DNA of 64,000 bases from contig CAJIZS010000001.1 in assembly GCA_905182075.1 (NCBI GenBank), forward strand, positions 806,001 through 870,000, given 5' to 3'. Below the pieces are notes generated by a model. It saw only the letters and a program-made list of their open reading frames with translations, ran no database searches and was not told the DNA's origin. Shown here one piece after another: positions 60,846 through 64,000 of the stretch (position 1 is the first letter of the stretch; the number at the start of each line of letters is the position of its first letter). Source of the stretch: an uncultured Methylophilaceae bacterium. GTDB lineage: Bacteria; Pseudomonadota; Gammaproteobacteria; Burkholderiales; Methylophilaceae. A program made the translations under genes and the position numbers.

Positions 60846-61458
60846 TACAGAAGAGCAGCAGGAAGAACTAATAAAAAAGTTTTTGATTGATCACAAGGCT
60901 AAGATAATAATTGTATTAGTATTAATTTTTACTTTTATTATTGGCCGTAACTTTTATACAAGTAATCAGGTTTCTAAAAGTGAAGCAGCATCTCAAATGT
61001 ATCAAGAAATATTAATTGAGAGCGAAGAAAATTCCGATGTTATTAGTGCGAAAGTTAAACTAATCAAGGACAAGCATTCCAAAACTCCATATGCTGCAAG
61101 GTCAGCTATTTACTTTGCTAAGATACTATCAAAAAATAATAAAATAAATGAATCAATAAATGAGTTCAAGTGGTGCATCTAAGTTTTCATTAGATGATAA
61201 CAATAAGATCAATGGCAAATTTCTTTTTAGCTAATCAGTATCTAGGTGAAAAAAAATTTGTAGAAGCCCTAGCTACATCAAGTAAAATATGATGCAGCTA
61301 CTACTTACGGACCTGGAACTTATTTGGTACTAGCAAGTGCTGCTAATGGAAATAATGATTCAGCAATTGGTTCCTATCAAAAAGCCTTAGATTATTTTGG
61401 AGGCCAGGGAGAGCTCTATAAGGTTATTCAGAATAAAAAAGATGCTCTCTCTCCATGA
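60835..61458 (+). pseudogene. yfgM: YfgM/ancillary SecYEG translocon subunit (frameshifted)
   Basis: YfgM is a single-span inner-membrane protein with periplasmic TPR-like repeats that works at the SecYEG translocon. It starts at 60835 with ADTEEQQEELIKKFLIDHKAK, then a membrane segment IIIVLVLIFTFIIGRNFY, and QVSKSEAASQMYQEIL. The frame breaks near 61170-61210 and again near 61290. The tail has YGPGTYLVLASAANGNNDSAIGSY and ends at a TGA overlapping the bamB ATG. Confidence 0.82.
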
Positions 61459-62735
61459 AATATTTGCCATTAGGGCTTTGCCTTTTTCTTGTGAGCTGCT
61501 TTATTGGTCCCGTCGAAGATTTATATGAGCAAGTAGAAGATACTTATTTTTCTGAAGTTAACTCAATTACTCCAAAAGAACTGGGTATTATTAATCCTCT
61601 ATTATCCCTAGGTTTAATATGGAATGCTAATGTTGGAAATCATAATGGTGCCGATTTCAGTTTAGTAGCTTTCGATGAGTTTTTTGTTGCCGCGACTAGT
61701 GACGGAACAATAAAAAAATATGAGTCTTTTACAGGAAAAGTTATTTGGGAAAAAAATATTGGTACTAATATCTCAATCGGTATTGGTGGTAATTCAGAAA
61801 ACTTACTCATAGTTTCCGAAGATGGCTATTTATGGTGTCTCGATGGAAAAGGAGACCCATTATGGAAAGTATTTTTAAATGGTGAGGTTTTTGTTTCTCC
61901 CATTATTCACAATTCTAAAATTTTTGTTCGTATAGGGAATTATGAGATTTTAGGCATCGATGTGAAAGAAGGAGTTATTCAGTGGAGATTTAATAAGCCC
62001 GCGCCGCCATTAACACTAAGGAAAACTTCACAATTAGTATTAGCTGATAATGTTTTGTATGCAGGCTTCCCAGCAGGTAAGTTAGTTGCCATTCATGCTG
62101 ACTCAGGCGGGTATCTTTGGGAATCAAATGTATCAAAGGTTAAAGGTATAACAGAAATAGAGCGCTTGAATGAGGTGGTTAGTAAGCCCGTAATTAATGA
62201 AGGGACTATTTATGCTGCATCAACTAACGGAAGTATATCTTCCATTGACCGTCGAAATGGTCGATTGATGTGGACAAGAGATTTATCAAGTAATAAAAAT
62301 ATTCAGTTTAATGGATACGATATATTCGTTTCAGATAAATCAGGCTCTGTTTTTTCATTAAATAAGAATAATGGCAGTACAAATTGGCGTTTAGACGACC
62401 TTCAGTATCGAAAAATAACTTCTGGAGTCATGTTAAGCGACTATTTTATTGAGGCTGATTTTGATGGGTTTGTACATGTAATTGATAGCGAAAGTGGATT
62501 GATTGTTGGTAGGTCTCAAATTGTAAGTGGAGTTAATATTTTAGATTCACTTATTGTTATTGAGGATAAGTATATTTTGGTAATGAGTGGTGAAGGCGAA
62601 GTATTTCTTATTAAATCTGATGAAATAACCCAAGTTGCCCCAGAGGATAAAAGCTTTGGTTCCAACGAAGAAAAAATTCTTGAAATAGAAGTAGAAGCAA
62701 TGGATAGCGCCGATGAATTAGATAGGATTTATTAG
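61455..62735 (+). CDS. bamB: Outer membrane assembly lipoprotein BamB
   Basis: BamB is the beta-propeller lipoprotein of the BAM complex that inserts outer membrane proteins. The N-terminal signal ends in a lipobox LVSC with Cys15. The body shows PQQ-like blades such as TSDGTIKKYESFTGKVIWEKN, VSEDGYLWCLDGKGDPLW, VISSID-type repeats and VSDKSGSVFSLNKNNGS. The 426-residue length is a little longer than usual, with an acidic tail (NEEKILEIEVEAMDSADEL). ATG overlaps the yfgM stop and its stop overlaps the der GTG. Confidence 0.93.
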   Translation: MKYLPLGLCLFLVSCFIGPVEDLYEQVEDTYFSEVNSITPKELGIINPLLSLGLIWNANVGNHNGADFSLVAFDEFFVAATSDGTIKKYESFTGKVIWEKNIGTNISIGIGGNSENLLIVSEDGYLWCLDGKGDPLWKVFLNGEVFVSPIIHNSKIFVRIGNYEILGIDVKEGVIQWRFNKPAPPLTLRKTSQLVLADNVLYAGFPAGKLVAIHADSGGYLWESNVSKVKGITEIERLNEVVSKPVINEGTIYAASTNGSISSIDRRNGRLMWTRDLSSNKNIQFNGYDIFVSDKSGSVFSLNKNNGSTNWRLDDLQYRKITSGVMLSDYFIEADFDGFVHVIDSESGLIVGRSQIVSGVNILDSLIVIEDKYILVMSGEGEVFLIKSDEITQVAPEDKSFGSNEEKILEIEVEAMDSADELDRIY

Positions 62736-64000
62736 TGAAAAATATAGTTATTGTGGGTCGCCCAAACGTAGGTAAGTCTAGTTTATTTAATCGATTAACA
62801 AAGACCAGAGATGCAATTGTTGCAGATATGCCAGGTCTAACTCGTGACCGCCATTATGGAAAATTAAGTATCCTGGATAACACTTTTATATTAGTCGATA
62901 CTGGTGGTTTTGAACCAACTAAAAAGACTGGAATTCCAAAAAAAATGGCAACTCAAACAATGTTAGCGATTGATGAAAGTGACATTATTTTATTTGTAGT
63001 AGATGTCCGGACAGGCTTACACCCAATGGACCAATATATTGCTGACATAATACGAAAAAATGATAAGCAAAAAATTCTAGTTGTGAATAAGGCTGAAGGT
63101 ATTCTTGAGTCGAAGGCATTTTCTGAATTTTATACCTTTGGTTTTAAGGACATTATTAAGGTTTCTTCAGCTCATGGAGAAGGTATAAGTCTTCTTAAAG
63201 ATTTACTGATTATGGATTCTGTTTTATCTGACTCAGATGACTCTGATGTTGAAATTAATGCAGAAACTAGGATCGCAATAGTTGGAAGACCTAATGTTGG
63301 TAAATCAACTCTGATTAATTCATTGTTAGGCGAAGATAGATTTATTGCTTTCGATGAGCCAGGAACGACTAGAGATGCTGTTTCTACAGATTTTTCTTGG
63401 GGTAAAGATCATTTTATAATAACCGATACTGCGGGCGTTAGAAAAAAAGGTAAGGTTTTTGAGACTGTAGAAAAATTTTCTGTTATTAAGACACTAAATG
63501 CTATTGCAAAGTCTAATGTTGTGGTTTTAGTTGTAGACGCTAAGGATGGTATTTCAGCTCAGGATATGCATATTTTAGGGTTTATAATTGAGGCAGGAAG
63601 GTCATTAGTTATTGCGCTTAACAAATGGGACGCACTTTCTCCATATAGTCGAGATGCTCTGAAGCAGCAGATCGATAAGAAGTTGCCCTTTGTTAATTTT
63701 GCAGAAAAAATATTTATTTCAGCGCTTAATCAAACAGGATTCTCAGAGCTAATTAAATCAATTATTAAGGCTCGAAAGTCTTCTGAAGTTAAGTTCACAA
63801 CTTCACAATTAAACTTGGTGCTAGAAAATGCATTAATAAGCCATTTACCTAAACAGTTAAAGGAATTAGGCCAAAAATGAAATATGCGCATCAGGGAGGT
63901 ATGAATCCACCAACAATAATTATCCACGGAAACCATTTGTCTGAAGTCAGAAAGGATTATATAAGGTTCTTGGAATCTTTCTTTCGAAAAGCCTTTGATT
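62735..64000 (+). pseudogene. der: Ribosome biogenesis GTPase Der, partial and 3' frameshifted
   Basis: Der (EngA) is an essential double-GTPase that assembles the 50S subunit. The first G domain has VGRPNVGKSSLFNRL, DTGGFEP and VVNKAEG; the second has IVGRPNVGKSTLINSLLGEDR, DTAGVRKKGK and ALNKWD. The KH-like C-terminal domain follows. The frame breaks near 63850-63880 beside an A-run and continues in another frame as [21 protein letters not shown], the normal ending, past the window edge. An indel in an essential gene points to a sequencing error. Confidence 0.93.

Noticed and set aside
1-64000. Insertion sequences or transposase remnants as the cause of the rearrangements
   Set aside because: No transposase-like protein, terminal inverted repeat or target duplication was seen; the repeats found are duplicated sugar genes.

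Overview
The window is strongly AT-rich. Its right end (about 55.4-64 kb) carries the conserved gammaproteobacterial order ndk - rlmN - ispG - hisS - yfgM - bamB - der, so the host is most likely an AT-rich, probably marine, gammaproteobacterium (a SUP05/Thioglobus-type genome would fit; this is inference). The rest (1 to about 54 kb) is one very large surface-polysaccharide (O-antigen or capsule-like) locus.

Layout. 0-10.3 kb: dTDP-rhamnose genes (rfbB end, rfbD, rfbA, rfbC), gmhA, ugd, a Wzx flippase, two tandem nearly identical glycosyltransferases, manC and gmd. 10.4-17.7 kb: a compact run of thiamine-diphosphate carbon-carbon enzymes (E1 alpha/beta pair, acetolactate-synthase-like protein, split transketolase) with an epimerase and an SDR. 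17.6-25.6 kb: methyltransferases (one duplicated 5 kb apart at near identity and fused in frame to an aminotransferase), a 4,6-dehydratase-like enzyme, an aldo/keto reductase, a tRNA-Gly(UCC), a TylF-type methyltransferase, a Nudix hydrolase and an RmlC-like epimerase. 25.6-34 kb: GDP-heptose genes (hddA, hddC), an ABC flippase, two tandem Wzy-like polymerases and a patch of gene debris. 34-38 kb: glycosyltransferases, a GMD paralogue, a C-methyltransferase and, on the minus strand, an RfaH antiterminator. 38.5-49.3 kb: CDP-sugar genes (rfbF, rfbG, a 3-dehydratase-like PLP enzyme), a NeuB-type synthase with a cupin, a second acetolactate-synthase-like enzyme, a C-methyltransferase, a Nudix protein and an epimerase; this set resembles a yersiniose-type branched-sugar pathway. 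49.3-55.3 kb: PhyH oxygenase, radical SAM/SPASM protein with an orphan partner, HAD phosphatase, Gfo/Idh/MocA oxidoreductase and TrhO. 55.4-64 kb: the housekeeping block.

Together the genes would supply dTDP-, UDP-, GDP-, CDP- and heptose-type activated sugars, decorate them by C- and O-methylation, amination, dehydration and two-carbon branching, assemble them with several glycosyltransferases, and export and polymerise them by Wzx/Wzy and/or an ABC flippase.

A strong caveat: about half of the genes, including essential der, are broken by single-base frameshifts (often in A or T runs) or small internal deletions. This looks more like uncorrected sequencing or assembly indels than biological decay, although some breakpoints (hddC/M43 chimera, methyltransferase-aminotransferase fusion, yejF inside yfgM, pyrF fragment) look like rearrangements. 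I saw no transposase, CRISPR array, rRNA or replication origin.
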